In this document: piece after piece, positions 43,827-53,161 of the stretch | How positions within the stretch are numbered: the stretch's first letter is position 1 | How the letters are laid out: every line of letters begins with the position of its first letter | Origin: Candidatus Poribacteria bacterium | Lineage (GTDB): Bacteria > Poribacteria > WGA-4E > UBA9662 | Assembly (NCBI GenBank): GCA_002709695.1 | Contig: PAQF01000032.1 | Location: 1 to 56,521, forward strand | Length of the DNA stretch: 56,521 bases | Reading direction: 5' to 3' | Made by a program: the position numbers and the translations under genes | The notes under the pieces: generated by a model | The model's database searches: none | The model's input: the letters and a program-made list of their open reading frames with translations, nothing else | Told to the model about the DNA's origin: nothing

Positions 43827-45209
43827 ATGAGAAATATTCCCGAGCAGTTTTCTCATCGTATATGTCAATTCATATACAAGTATAATATGATTTCTTCTAA
43901 GGAAACTGTCCTTGTTGCTGTTTCGGGGGGGCCAGACTCACTGGCACTACTCCACTTGCTCAACAACCTCAAAAACCAACTTGGCTGTCATCTCCACATA
44001 GCACACTTAAATCACGGCCTAAGACCAAATGCAATTGAAGACACAAACTACGTTTGCCAACAAGCCAAAATCCTGAATCTTTCAGTGACAGTTAGAACGA
44101 TTTCTTTGTCTAGCACTTCCGAAGCGAGCGCAAGACAAGCCAGATATCAATTCCTTGAGCAGGTTTCCAATCGAATAAAGGCGTCAAAAATCGCGCTCGG
44201 CCACCATGTTGAAGATCAAGCAGAAACAGTTCTCATGCGCCTTCTCCGTGGTTCAGGAACAACTGGACTCCAAGGAATTCTTAAGGTACGAGAAGATAAA
44301 TTCATCCGACCACTCCTTACTTCTTCACGCACCGAGATTGAAGAATTTATCGATGCGTTGGGTTTAACACCACGTCTTGATGAATCAAACATGGATCGAA
44401 GTTACTTGAGAAACCAAATTCGGATTGACTTAATACCACATCTCAAAAAGCACTACAATCCGAATATCCAAGAATCTCTAAACCGTACGGCCGAGATTCT
44501 TCAATTAGAATCAGATTTTATGGACACGATTGCTAATACAGCTTTTAATGCGTGCAAAACCGAAGTAAACATACTAAAACGAAATGAATTCCTTATGCAT
44601 CATCCCGCTATTCAACGTCGAATTCTTCGATTGGCTATAACAAAACAAATAGGTCTCAGCACCAATTTTTATTACAAACATATAGAAGCTATGATTGACT
44701 TAATTAACGGTCATTTACCAAACGGTAGAGTTCACCTGCCAAATAACCTGGTTTTCTCTCGTGCTTATAACAAACTAACACTAGAACAATCTCCTTCTCC
44801 TTTAAAAACTATCGCATTCCAATACGAGGTGACTGCCTCAAAAAACATTACTGATCTTCCTGCAATAGATGGCAGAATTTCAGCTTCAGTAAAAAGCAAC
44901 TTACCTATAAAGTATCCTGATGGCAAATTTGCCGCAGTCTTTGACTGGAATATTAGCCGATTCCCACTCTCTGTTCGCAACCGCCGTAATGGGGATTCCT
45001 TCCACCCTTTTGGGATGAAAGGAAGAAAAAAAATAAAAGACTTTCTTATTGACGCTAAAGTACCAGAAGTGGAACGCGATCGCATACCATTGCTGGTCTG
45101 CGGCACTCAAATCATGTGGGTCATCGGTTACCGAACGAGCAACCTGTTTCGGGTCAATAAAAACACCAAAAGAGTATTATATGTCACCTATGAGAACGTT
45201 AATCAGTGA
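43827..45209 (+). CDS. tilS: tRNA(Ile)-lysidine synthase TilS
   Basis: A 460-residue N-type ATP pyrophosphatase that converts C34 of tRNA-Ile2 (CAU) to lysidine, so that it reads AUA. The PP-loop is SGGPDS (33-38), followed by HLNHGLRPNA and LGHHVEDQAETVLMRLLRG, both conserved. The C-terminal TilS domain (about 370-455) contains RRNGDSFHPFGMKGRKKIKDF. Length matches E. coli TilS (432). The ATG at 43827 begins 13 bases after the CAU tRNA. It overlaps the start of hpt, which is also common in other bacteria. Confidence 0.95.
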   Translation: MRNIPEQFSHRICQFIYKYNMISSKETVLVAVSGGPDSLALLHLLNNLKNQLGCHLHIAHLNHGLRPNAIEDTNYVCQQAKILNLSVTVRTISLSSTSEASARQARYQFLEQVSNRIKASKIALGHHVEDQAETVLMRLLRGSGTTGLQGILKVREDKFIRPLLTSSRTEIEEFIDALGLTPRLDESNMDRSYLRNQIRIDLIPHLKKHYNPNIQESLNRTAEILQLESDFMDTIANTAFNACKTEVNILKRNEFLMHHPAIQRRILRLAITKQIGLSTNFYYKHIEAMIDLINGHLPNGRVHLPNNLVFSRAYNKLTLEQSPSPLKTIAFQYEVTASKNITDLPAIDGRISASVKSNLPIKYPDGKFAAVFDWNISRFPLSVRNRRNGDSFHPFGMKGRKKIKDFLIDAKVPEVERDRIPLLVCGTQIMWVIGYRTSNLFRVNKNTKRVLYVTYENVNQ

Positions 45210-45723
45210 ACCTGAGATTAAAGATCGTGTTCGTCAAATTGGAGCGGAGATCTCTGAGGATTATAATGCACGAACGCCAACACTTGTTTGTGTATTGAAA
45301 GGAGCTCTTATCTTCTTCGCTGACCTTATAAGAGTTATCACATTGGATGTTAACTGTGAGTTTGTCCAGACTTCAAGTTACCATGACAAAACATTGTCTT
45401 CTGGCGAAGCTAAGTTAGTTTTCAATTCCAAACTCAACTTTAAAAACATTGATGTCATTATTATTGAAGACATTATTGACACAGGGATTAGCCTCACTTC
45501 GTTAATTGCTGAAATTCAACGTACAATTCCAGCAAGTCTCAAAGTCTGCAGTTTGCTAAACAAACCATCTCGTAGAATAAAACCTGTACAAATCGATTAC
45601 TTAGGCTTCGAAATCGAAAATCATTTTGTTGTTGGTTATGGTCTAGACCACGCTCAAAAGTACAGAAACCTACCATACATTGCAATTTTGGATCCAAACG
45701 AAATTAGGGAACAAATCATATGA
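45181..45723 (+). CDS. hpt: Hypoxanthine phosphoribosyltransferase
   Basis: A 180-residue purine salvage enzyme that makes IMP (or GMP) from hypoxanthine (or guanine) and PRPP. The PRPP-binding loop is VIIIEDIIDTGIS (92-104). Also visible are VCVLKGALIFFADL, FVQTSSYH at the flexible loop, and GYGLDHAQKYRNLPYI at the C terminus. The start at 45181 overlaps the end of tilS by 29 bases; an ATG at 45190 is the alternative. The tilS-hpt pair is a well-known neighbourhood. Purine genes purL and purQ follow. Confidence 0.93.
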   Translation: MSPMRTLISEPEIKDRVRQIGAEISEDYNARTPTLVCVLKGALIFFADLIRVITLDVNCEFVQTSSYHDKTLSSGEAKLVFNSKLNFKNIDVIIIEDIIDTGISLTSLIAEIQRTIPASLKVCSLLNKPSRRIKPVQIDYLGFEIENHFVVGYGLDHAQKYRNLPYIAILDPNEIREQII

Positions 45724-45765
45724 TATACTATAAAGAGAATAAGCTTATAAAAACCAAGAGCTAAG

Positions 45766-48150
45766 ATGAACTTCAAGAGAATCCCTATTCAAAATGCCAA
45801 TAACGCAGAACTGTTGCGCATCAGCCAGGAAGGTTTACTATCACTAAACTTAGCAGAAATGCAAGCAATTCAATCACACTTTTCAGGAATCGGCAGAGAT
45901 CCAACTGATGTGGAAATCGAGACTTTGGCACAAACATGGTCAGAGCATTGTGTTCACAAAACTTTCCGTGGTTTAATCGAATATATCGAAGACGATAAAC
46001 AGCCTATTATAATAAATGGACTGCTCAAAACAACAATTATCCAGGTAACAGAAGAACTGAATAAAAGCTGGTGTGTATCCGTTTTTGAAGACAATGCAGG
46101 CATTATCGAATTTGATGATACACACAATATTGTTTTCAAAGTCGAAACCCACAACCATCCATCTGCGATTGAACCCTATGGTGGTGCAGGTACAGGAATT
46201 GGAGGTGTAATTCGCGACTCACTAGGAACAGGTTTAGGTGCAAAGCCAATCCTAAACACAAATGTTTTCTGCTTTGGATTACCCAATTTAAACTACAACC
46301 AACTACCTAAAGGCGTACTTCACCCTAAACGTGTTTTCAAAGGTGTTGTCTCCGGCGTCAGAGACTATGGCAACCGGATGGGAATTCCAACAGCAAACGG
46401 AGCAATTCTTTTTGACTATCGGTATACTGGAAATCCACTCGTTTACTGTGGAAATGTTGGGATTATTCCCGCAAACCGATGTCAGAAGAAAGTTGTACAT
46501 GGCGACGCAATTGTTGTTATTGGAGGAAAAACGGGCCGAGATGGAATCCACGGTGCAACATTTTCATCGCTCGAACTCGATGATTCATCCGAAAACCTTG
46601 GAAGTATCGTCCAAATTGGCAATCCAATTGTAGAGAAAAAAGTTACAGACGTATTAATTCAAGCACGAGATCTAAATCTATACAATTGTATCACTGATTG
46701 TGGGGCTGGAGGGCTATCGTCAGCCATAGGCGAAATGGGTGCTGACTTTGGAGCCGAAGTTTATTTGGATGATGTCTCATTGAAATACGAAGGATTGGCC
46801 CCCTGGGAAATCTGGCTATCAGAAGCACAAGAGCGCATGGTAGTTTCTGTTTCACAACATAACATTGATCCGTTTTTAGAAATCTGCCGATCCGAATCTG
46901 TGGAGGCTACTATTCTGGGAAAGTTCACTGACACCCAAAAATTACAAATACATTATCAGAACCAAATTGTAGCTGATTTGAGCATGGACTTTCTTCACCA
47001 CGGAATTCCGAGAATTACCAAACAAGCAGTTTGGAAAAAGCCCATACACCCCACACCCAATTTTAAGAGATCTAAGGACTTAACTGGGACCCTCCACAAG
47101 ATCCTCGCGTGTCCAAATGTCGCCAGTAAAGAATGGGTCATACGTCAATACGACCACGAAGTACAAGGAGGTATGGTGGTTAAACCTCTGGTCGGAATAG
47201 AAAATGACGGTCCGAGTGATGCTTGCATAACATTACCAATTCTCGGTTCAAAAAAAGGAATCGTGGTGGCCAACGGTATAAATCCTCTTTTCGGAGACAT
47301 TGACCCATACCATATGGCAGCCTCCGCCATTGATGAAGCAATCCGTAATGTCATTGCTGTCGGTGGACGTTTTGACCGTATAGCATTATTGGATAATTTC
47401 AGCTGGGGTAACCCCGACAAACCAGATCGGCTAGGAGGGCTCGTTCGTGCGGCACAGGCATGTTACGATATAGCATTGACTTACGGCACCCCATTTATTT
47501 CCGGCAAGGACAGCCTATATAATGAATACCGTGATACTTCAACCGGGGAGCAATTAGCAATTCCCGGTACCCTACTTATCTCAGCAATTAGTGTGATTGA
47601 CGATGTGGACAAAGCAATCACTATGGACACAAAACTAGCAGGGAATCTAATTTACGTTATAGGCCAAACTTACGACGAAATTGGAGGGAGTCACTATACT
47701 GCCATCCATAATTTCGTCGGAAACAGTGTCCCAGTAGTTCGCCCCAAAACGGGAAAACAGATAATCCAATCTTTGAACCATGCTATCGACCATCGACTTA
47801 TTAGATCGTGCCACGATTGCTCCGAAGGAGGAATTGGCGTAGCGTGTGCGGAGATGGCATTCGCCGGAGGGTTTGGAATGGACCTAGATTTATCCAATGT
47901 CCCCAGAAGCAATCAAACAAATGCTGATGACGTAATTATGTTCTCGGAATCAAACAGCCGGTTCATCGTTGAAATATCCCCAGAAAACCAGACAGAGTTC
48001 GAAAACGAGCTAAACGGTGTAGTGTTCAACAAAATAGGTCAGGTAACCGAAGGAAACACATTCCTTGTAAAAGGAGTTGCTGGAGATAAAATCGTCGACA
48101 CAACCATTGATCAACTCAAAGCAAGCTGGCAAGGAACTTTCAACTGGTAA
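45766..48150 (+). CDS. purL: Phosphoribosylformylglycinamidine synthase, PurL subunit
   Basis: A 794-residue ATP-dependent amidotransferase subunit of purine synthesis that turns FGAR into FGAM, using ammonia delivered by PurQ. The small-type PurL pattern is clear: QTWSEHCVHKTFRG (about 50-63), VETHNHPSAIEPYGGAGTGIGGVIRD near 127-152, DCGAGGLSSAIGEM, and in the second half SGKDSLYNEY and HDCSEGGIGVACAEM. It has two AIRS-like halves. It lacks the fused glutaminase of E. coli PurL. PurS, the third subunit expected with this form, is not seen in the window. Gap to purQ is 29 bases. Confidence 0.94.
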   Translation: MNFKRIPIQNANNAELLRISQEGLLSLNLAEMQAIQSHFSGIGRDPTDVEIETLAQTWSEHCVHKTFRGLIEYIEDDKQPIIINGLLKTTIIQVTEELNKSWCVSVFEDNAGIIEFDDTHNIVFKVETHNHPSAIEPYGGAGTGIGGVIRDSLGTGLGAKPILNTNVFCFGLPNLNYNQLPKGVLHPKRVFKGVVSGVRDYGNRMGIPTANGAILFDYRYTGNPLVYCGNVGIIPANRCQKKVVHGDAIVVIGGKTGRDGIHGATFSSLELDDSSENLGSIVQIGNPIVEKKVTDVLIQARDLNLYNCITDCGAGGLSSAIGEMGADFGAEVYLDDVSLKYEGLAPWEIWLSEAQERMVVSVSQHNIDPFLEICRSESVEATILGKFTDTQKLQIHYQNQIVADLSMDFLHHGIPRITKQAVWKKPIHPTPNFKRSKDLTGTLHKILACPNVASKEWVIRQYDHEVQGGMVVKPLVGIENDGPSDACITLPILGSKKGIVVANGINPLFGDIDPYHMAASAIDEAIRNVIAVGGRFDRIALLDNFSWGNPDKPDRLGGLVRAAQACYDIALTYGTPFISGKDSLYNEYRDTSTGEQLAIPGTLLISAISVIDDVDKAITMDTKLAGNLIYVIGQTYDEIGGSHYTAIHNFVGNSVPVVRPKTGKQIIQSLNHAIDHRLIRSCHDCSEGGIGVACAEMAFAGGFGMDLDLSNVPRSNQTNADDVIMFSESNSRFIVEISPENQTEFENELNGVVFNKIGQVTEGNTFLVKGVAGDKIVDTTIDQLKASWQGTFNW

Positions 48151-48179
48151 CCCAATAAAACAGAGAAAGACAACAGCAT

Positions 48180-48941
48180 ATGGCAAAACCCAAAGTCCTA
48201 ATTCTTCGCACAGCTGGGACAAACTGTGATTATGAAACAGATTACGCCTTTCAATTAGCAGGCGCCCAAACGAGTCTCATCCATATAAACCAATTAATTA
48301 ATAACCAAGTGGCCCTTAGTGATCACAGCATCATGGCAATCCCAGGTGGTTTTTCGTACGGCGACGACATCGCTGCAGGAATTTTGCTCGCTAACGAATT
48401 GAAGTTCAAACTGATCGAAAAAATCATAGAATTCGTCGATAAAGGAGGATTGATACTTGGCATATGTAATGGATTTCAAGTATTAGTTCGATCTGGCCTT
48501 CTCCCTAGGATAACTCCCCACCAAACCAATCAACAAGCAACATTAGCAATGAATACATCAACAAAATTTGAGTGTCGTTGGGTAAATCTGCAAATGGATA
48601 AAAACTTATCTGTCTTCACCAACGGGTTGAAAAACAATCTATACTTGCCCATTGCACACGCAGAAGGAAGGTTTATTGCCTCGGATAAAATCCTAGACCA
48701 ACTCGAAGCAAACGGCCAAATAGTATTCCGTTATACTACTCCAGATTATCCACAAAACCCAAATGGATCTCATAGAAACATCGCTGGTGTTTGTGACTCT
48801 ACCGGAAGGATCCTGGGAATGATGCCTCATCCAGAGCGTTACCTTGTCCGATATAATCATCCCCGCTGGACACGAGAACACTTGCCAGAAGAAGGAGATG
48901 GGCTGGCGATTTTTCGAAATGCTGTTGACTATGTTACCTAG
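48180..48941 (+). CDS. purQ: Phosphoribosylformylglycinamidine synthase, PurQ glutaminase
   Basis: A 253-residue class I glutamine amidotransferase supplying ammonia to PurL. The catalytic triad is visible: C96 in GICNGFQ, H217 and E219 in MPHPER. The N-terminal RTAGTNCDYETDYAF and PGGFSYGDDIAAG blocks are PurQ-type. Length is somewhat above the short Bacillus form (227), through added surface segments such as residues 190-205. Its TAG ends one base before the TAA of the convergent TPR gene, so no terminator can lie between them. Confidence 0.94.
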   Translation: MAKPKVLILRTAGTNCDYETDYAFQLAGAQTSLIHINQLINNQVALSDHSIMAIPGGFSYGDDIAAGILLANELKFKLIEKIIEFVDKGGLILGICNGFQVLVRSGLLPRITPHQTNQQATLAMNTSTKFECRWVNLQMDKNLSVFTNGLKNNLYLPIAHAEGRFIASDKILDQLEANGQIVFRYTTPDYPQNPNGSHRNIAGVCDSTGRILGMMPHPERYLVRYNHPRWTREHLPEEGDGLAIFRNAVDYVT

Positions 48942-48942
48942 T

Positions 48943-50889
48943 TCATTCGACTAACTTCTTGGCTTGGTTAAGGCGCTTACGAAGTTTCTTGTGATAACGA
49001 TTGTTTTTCAGAAAACTCTCCCACACAGCAATTGCCCCATTGGTATCACCAACCGACATATAATAATCCCCAAGTACAATTGGTGCCGCATCAGACCTCG
49101 GATCTTTTTCAATTGACGAATTTAAAAAACCAGTTGCAGTTTCCACATCTCCCTTCAACAAAGCAATCTGACCTCGACCATAATCAATTAAAGCATGATC
49201 GGGATAGTCTTCATTAAGACCTTCGATAATTTTAACAGCTTCTTCCTTTTTCCCAAATTTATAGTCTGACATACCAACATGAACTAATGATTCAAGATAC
49301 TGACCAATTAGAGCACGCTTTTCAGCTTCGCCCTTTGCTTTCTCAAGCTCTCGCATCACACTACGGCCAGCAATACGATACTTATTTTTCGCACGCGAAT
49401 AACTAGCATATTTATAACATAAATCCCCGAGTTCTCTCTGAACTTCATAAGTATTACCTTTACCATCCACTAAATCTTGATACAAACCAGCCCTTTCGGT
49501 ATTATTCATTCGGTAATGTAACACTTCTGCTAAACTCTGGATCGCGTCCACATACTCCATGTTCCCAACGATTGCCCGTTCAAGATATTCCATTTCTTTT
49601 GCAGGCTCTTTTGTCTTCTTGTAAATTAAGCTCAATTTCCAGTAGATCTCAGGGTCCTTTTTACGATTAAATCCTAAGACTGACTTATAAGTTTCAGATG
49701 CTTTTTCATATTCTTCATTTATGTATTGATTTTGTCCCGAGCGAATAATGACATCTAAAACTTCCTTATCTCTCCTTAAAGCTTGCCGTAGCACTTCATC
49801 TGCACGCGAATGCATACCAAGTTTCCGATAGCAAATCGAAAGTCTTACGTGAGAATAAGGATCAATTTTGGCCTCATCGGCTTTAGCAAGATTTATAGCA
49901 CGAAAATAGAGAGCGCCTGCATCACGATAGTTCTCCTCTTGGTAGGTCATGTTAGCAATCATCAACATAGCATCATAAAAAGTTCCCTGCTCATCAGTCT
50001 GAATTGTCCCAAAAGTGGACATAACCTCCTCTGGACTCACACCAAAACCAGAGTTTTGAAGCAACTCTTTCACATTACCCATAGCAGCACTTCGTCCAGA
50101 TGAATTTCGTGGCTTATCCCTTTCCAACCGGTCACGCTGTTTCTGTAAGGCACGCCCAGCCCTAGTTGCCAGCGGATTATCAGGTTCAGGTACCACAGCA
50201 CCAAGCGATTCCAATTCTCTTTTTGCCTCGCTTGATTGATCACTTGCCTCTTCCAATAACCCATATTTCCTTACTACTCGCTGATAGGTATTCTTTGCTT
50301 CCTCAGTGTTCTTCAGGTAGTTTCTTTCAATCTGAGCTTTATTAATAAGTGCTGTTGCAGCACGCTCGTTTTTAGGATTACGATTAGCGAAATTATCATA
50401 AACTTCGGCAGCCTTTTTGAAATTCTGAGCTTTCTCGTAGCTTTTGGCTAACATCAATTGAGCTTTGTTAGCCCACTCCAAATTTGAAAATTTGTTGATG
50501 ACGATATTAAAGGATTTCTCAGCTTCCTCATATTTCTCAGCTTTAAAATGGCAAATACCAGATTTATAATTAGCTTCTGCTGCTTCTTGACTTTCAGGTG
50601 CAGTTGCGACTAAATTTTGATAGATTTCAAGGCCTTGTTTAGGCAGGTCCATCTTTTCTATATAGAGCTTAGCCAATCCAAGTTGGGCTTTTCGTCCATG
50701 TTCACTACCAGATTTAGTTTGGATGATCTCGTTGTAGGTGTCTACAGCACCTTGATAATCCTTTTCCGCAACAAATTTTTCAGCTTGTCCCAGTCCACCG
50801 GATGTTGATAAACACCCATACATAACGGCAAAAGATACCACTATTACCATAACCAATACTAGTTTTCGTATTTTCATAATCTGTTCCAT
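48943..50889 (-). CDS. Tetratricopeptide-repeat lipoprotein
   Basis: A 648-residue protein with a lipoprotein signal: hydrophobic VLVMVIVVSFAVMYGC with the lipobox Cys at about 26. Nearly all the rest is TPR and Sel1-like helical repeats (for example AEKFVAEKDYQGAVDTYNEI, AQLMLAKSYEKAQNFKKAAEVY, ALLKGDVETATGFLNSSIEKD), as in outer-membrane assembly or secretion scaffolds. A low-complexity charged stretch lies at about 235-275. The start at 50889 has AGGA six bases upstream (50899-50896); an ATG 12 bases later is also plausible. A longer frame starting at 50976 overlaps the next gene and lacks support. Role unknown. Confidence 0.8.
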   Translation of the reverse strand: MEQIMKIRKLVLVMVIVVSFAVMYGCLSTSGGLGQAEKFVAEKDYQGAVDTYNEIIQTKSGSEHGRKAQLGLAKLYIEKMDLPKQGLEIYQNLVATAPESQEAAEANYKSGICHFKAEKYEEAEKSFNIVINKFSNLEWANKAQLMLAKSYEKAQNFKKAAEVYDNFANRNPKNERAATALINKAQIERNYLKNTEEAKNTYQRVVRKYGLLEEASDQSSEAKRELESLGAVVPEPDNPLATRAGRALQKQRDRLERDKPRNSSGRSAAMGNVKELLQNSGFGVSPEEVMSTFGTIQTDEQGTFYDAMLMIANMTYQEENYRDAGALYFRAINLAKADEAKIDPYSHVRLSICYRKLGMHSRADEVLRQALRRDKEVLDVIIRSGQNQYINEEYEKASETYKSVLGFNRKKDPEIYWKLSLIYKKTKEPAKEMEYLERAIVGNMEYVDAIQSLAEVLHYRMNNTERAGLYQDLVDGKGNTYEVQRELGDLCYKYASYSRAKNKYRIAGRSVMRELEKAKGEAEKRALIGQYLESLVHVGMSDYKFGKKEEAVKIIEGLNEDYPDHALIDYGRGQIALLKGDVETATGFLNSSIEKDPRSDAAPIVLGDYYMSVGDTNGAIAVWESFLKNNRYHKKLRKRLNQAKKLVE

Positions 50890-50902
50890 CTCACGTCCTA
50901 TC

Positions 50903-52033
50903 CTAATACATGTTCTTATTCTCAAATTCCTCAATAAGATTATGGACATATCTCCGATCATAACCTTCTCGTTCAACCAGCAAGTCGCAATCTACCATAT
51001 TCCATTCATCCTCTCCTTTACCAGCTTCAATTATTGAGTTAGTCAACCAAGCAGTACGAATACCATTAATCCCCGAAGTGTAGTTTGTCTTGTAGTCACC
51101 TTTAACCAATCCAACAATTTGATCAACCTTACTTTCCGGATAACCTTCTGGGCGATCATATAGAAGCTCTTGGGTTTCTCCATCATTCGGAGTGTAATGA
51201 ACGCCGCTTTTAATTTCGAGTTTTCCTCCATCACCTTCTAGAATAACCCACTCTTCAAATCCAATATGAGTGTTACCAACAATTTTTATACGACCAACCG
51301 CCCCACTATCCATAGTGACTTCAGACTCAGAATTAATCTCAACAGATTTCTGAACCAAATTTCCCTCGTCATCTTCAAACATCATGTTTGTGGTTCCATA
51401 CAATTTCTCAGGAAGAAAACCTGTCATCCACAGAAAAATATCTTGTAGGTGGCTCCCTGAATCATTGGGTTGTCCACCACCAGAAAACCTAGGGTCGCCA
51501 CGCCACCCACCGCCACCCCATCTTTGCGCTAAATAGACATCAAACTTCTTGATATCACCAATCAATCCGTCCGAAATTGCTTTCCTACCAGTCAGATACG
51601 TATTAGAATAATGACGCTGATATCCTATAACCAAGTGCAGATCTCGCCCCATGGCCATCCTTGTAACAGCGATTGCATCTCCCACATGATTTGCCATTGG
51701 CTTTTCGACCATCACACTGCAACCTGCTCGCAAAGCATAACGGATATTCAAATCATGCAGAGAGTGTGGAGAGAAAATTCCAACAATATCAAGATCTTCT
51801 TTGTTCAACATTTCAATGAACTCATAATCGCCAAGATAACGCTTGAAACTGTCTTCTTTATACCCTTCGACTTGTTCTCGCATTGAATTTTCCAATGCAT
51901 TGAGACTATCCTCACTTGTATCAGCAGCCGCAACCAAATCAACATCATCACGAGTTGCAAATGCGAGTGTGTTTCCACGCCCAGCCCCTCCTGGGCCAAT
52001 CACGCCAACTCGAATCCTATCGTTCTTACTCAT
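50903..52033 (-). CDS. Gfo/Idh/MocA family oxidoreductase
   Basis: A 376-residue NAD(P)-dependent dehydrogenase. The N-terminal Rossmann motif is GVIGPGGAGRG (10-20) and the EKPMANH signature is at 110-116. The C-terminal domain carries RWGGGGWRGD and GGGQPNDSGSHLQDIFLWM, the last providing the G...HxxD-like site. Sugars or cyclitols are the likely substrates. AGGAG lies 12 bases before the ATG. It is followed on the same strand by the TPR lipoprotein gene after 13 bases, an odd functional pairing, and is divergent from the TIM-barrel isomerase gene at 52331. Confidence 0.9.
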   Translation of the reverse strand: MSKNDRIRVGVIGPGGAGRGNTLAFATRDDVDLVAAADTSEDSLNALENSMREQVEGYKEDSFKRYLGDYEFIEMLNKEDLDIVGIFSPHSLHDLNIRYALRAGCSVMVEKPMANHVGDAIAVTRMAMGRDLHLVIGYQRHYSNTYLTGRKAISDGLIGDIKKFDVYLAQRWGGGGWRGDPRFSGGGQPNDSGSHLQDIFLWMTGFLPEKLYGTTNMMFEDDEGNLVQKSVEINSESEVTMDSGAVGRIKIVGNTHIGFEEWVILEGDGGKLEIKSGVHYTPNDGETQELLYDRPEGYPESKVDQIVGLVKGDYKTNYTSGINGIRTAWLTNSIIEAGKGEDEWNMVDCDLLVEREGYDRRYVHNLIEEFENKNMY

Positions 52034-52223
52034 TATTTATCAAATCTCCTGACAAATTTGACTCACATTTTATATTAAACGGCATTTATAAAAATAGCGA
52101 TATAAGCCACATTATACCTACTGACTTAAAATCGAAGCAAGCTAATTTATTTACTTCCAATCTTAAGAATTCTAGAAATTTCAAAAAAACTGTGGTAGTG
52201 TATATTATATAAATAACAAACGC

Positions 52224-52248
52224 CTGTGTCCTACATTAGGCAACACAG
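52224..52248. other. Hairpin in a divergent intergenic region
   Basis: CTGTGT (52224-52229) with ACACAG (52243-52248), then CCT (52230-52232) with AGG (52238-52240), form 9 bp with a two-base bulge (52241-52242) and a five-base loop. It is upstream of both divergent genes (50903-52033 and 52331). No T-run follows. It might be an operator or a 5'-UTR structure. Confidence 0.3.
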
Positions 52249-52330
52249 TAAAGACTGAAAAATTGGCATTGTTTATCGAGGTGAAATTCTCACATCTCCC
52301 CCAAGACAGAGTTACTATCAGGAGAAACTC

Positions 52331-53146
52331 ATGAATCAATTTAAATTTGGTTTGAACACGAGTACTATTCGGCCTGCAGGGCTAATGGATAAGATAAAAA
52401 TTGCTGCCTCAGCCGGTTATGAAGCAATAGAATTATGGAACGATGACCTAACAGAATACGAAGAAAACGGTGGCTCACTTACTGATATTAAATCAGCACT
52501 AGAGGATCACGGCCTAATTGTACCAACAGTTATTGCCTTACACGGATGGTTAAATACAACTGGAGATGCACACATGCAGGCAATTGAAGAAGCCAAACGT
52601 CGCATGAATCAGGCAATTTCTATCGGCTCCCAACGAATCGTTGCCAGCCCCCCAATGGAGCAAACAGACCTGGAACTTGGGGGAAAAAATTACCATGAAC
52701 TACTTGAAATTGGGCGAGAACTGGGCATATCACCATCCATGGAATTCCTTGGATTTGTCCAAGGTGTAAATCAAGTTAAAGATGCTTGGAAAATTATCGA
52801 AAATGCAAATCACCCTGATAGTACGATCGTCCTCGATCCATTCCACATCTTTCGAGGTGGCGGAGAGGCTGAAGACATGCAGGAAATACCTGCCGAAAAA
52901 ATATCAGTTTTCCATTTTAACGACGCTCCATCCTCGCCGGCACAAAACATGCAAACTGATGCAGACCGCGTGTATCCAGGCGATGGCATCCTTGACCTTG
53001 GAAAAATGATTTCAATTTTAGGTTCTTCTGGTTACACTGGTGTCATCTCATTAGAACTATTCAATCCAAATTACTGGGAAAAAGACCCACTCGAAGTAGC
53101 AAAAATTGGTTTGGAAAAAATGAAATCAGTCGTAGCAAACCAGTAG
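52331..53146 (+). CDS. Sugar phosphate isomerase/epimerase-like TIM barrel protein
   Basis: A 271-residue protein of the xylose-isomerase-like TIM-barrel superfamily (IolE, IolI and relatives). The metal-binding set for such enzymes is seen at strand ends: E138 (SMEFLGF), D169 and H172 (VLDPFHIF), H195 (VFHFND) and E242 (SLELFN). It would isomerise or epimerise a sugar or inositol derivative, or dehydrate a keto-inositol. A clear GGAG (52321-52324) precedes the ATG by six bases. Its neighbours, two Gfo/Idh/MocA genes and DUF6807, support sugar catabolism as the context. No signal peptide. Confidence 0.87.
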   Translation: MNQFKFGLNTSTIRPAGLMDKIKIAASAGYEAIELWNDDLTEYEENGGSLTDIKSALEDHGLIVPTVIALHGWLNTTGDAHMQAIEEAKRRMNQAISIGSQRIVASPPMEQTDLELGGKNYHELLEIGRELGISPSMEFLGFVQGVNQVKDAWKIIENANHPDSTIVLDPFHIFRGGGEAEDMQEIPAEKISVFHFNDAPSSPAQNMQTDADRVYPGDGILDLGKMISILGSSGYTGVISLELFNPNYWEKDPLEVAKIGLEKMKSVVANQ

Positions 53147-53161
53147 TGTACCATCTGACGA

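Noticed and set aside
45049-45180. N-terminal extension of the hpt frame
   Set aside because: It lies within tilS in another frame and does not resemble HPRT.
50890-50976. N-terminal extension of the TPR lipoprotein
   Set aside because: It overlaps the end of the Gfo/Idh/MocA gene; the ATG at 50889 has a ribosome site and yields a proper lipoprotein signal.
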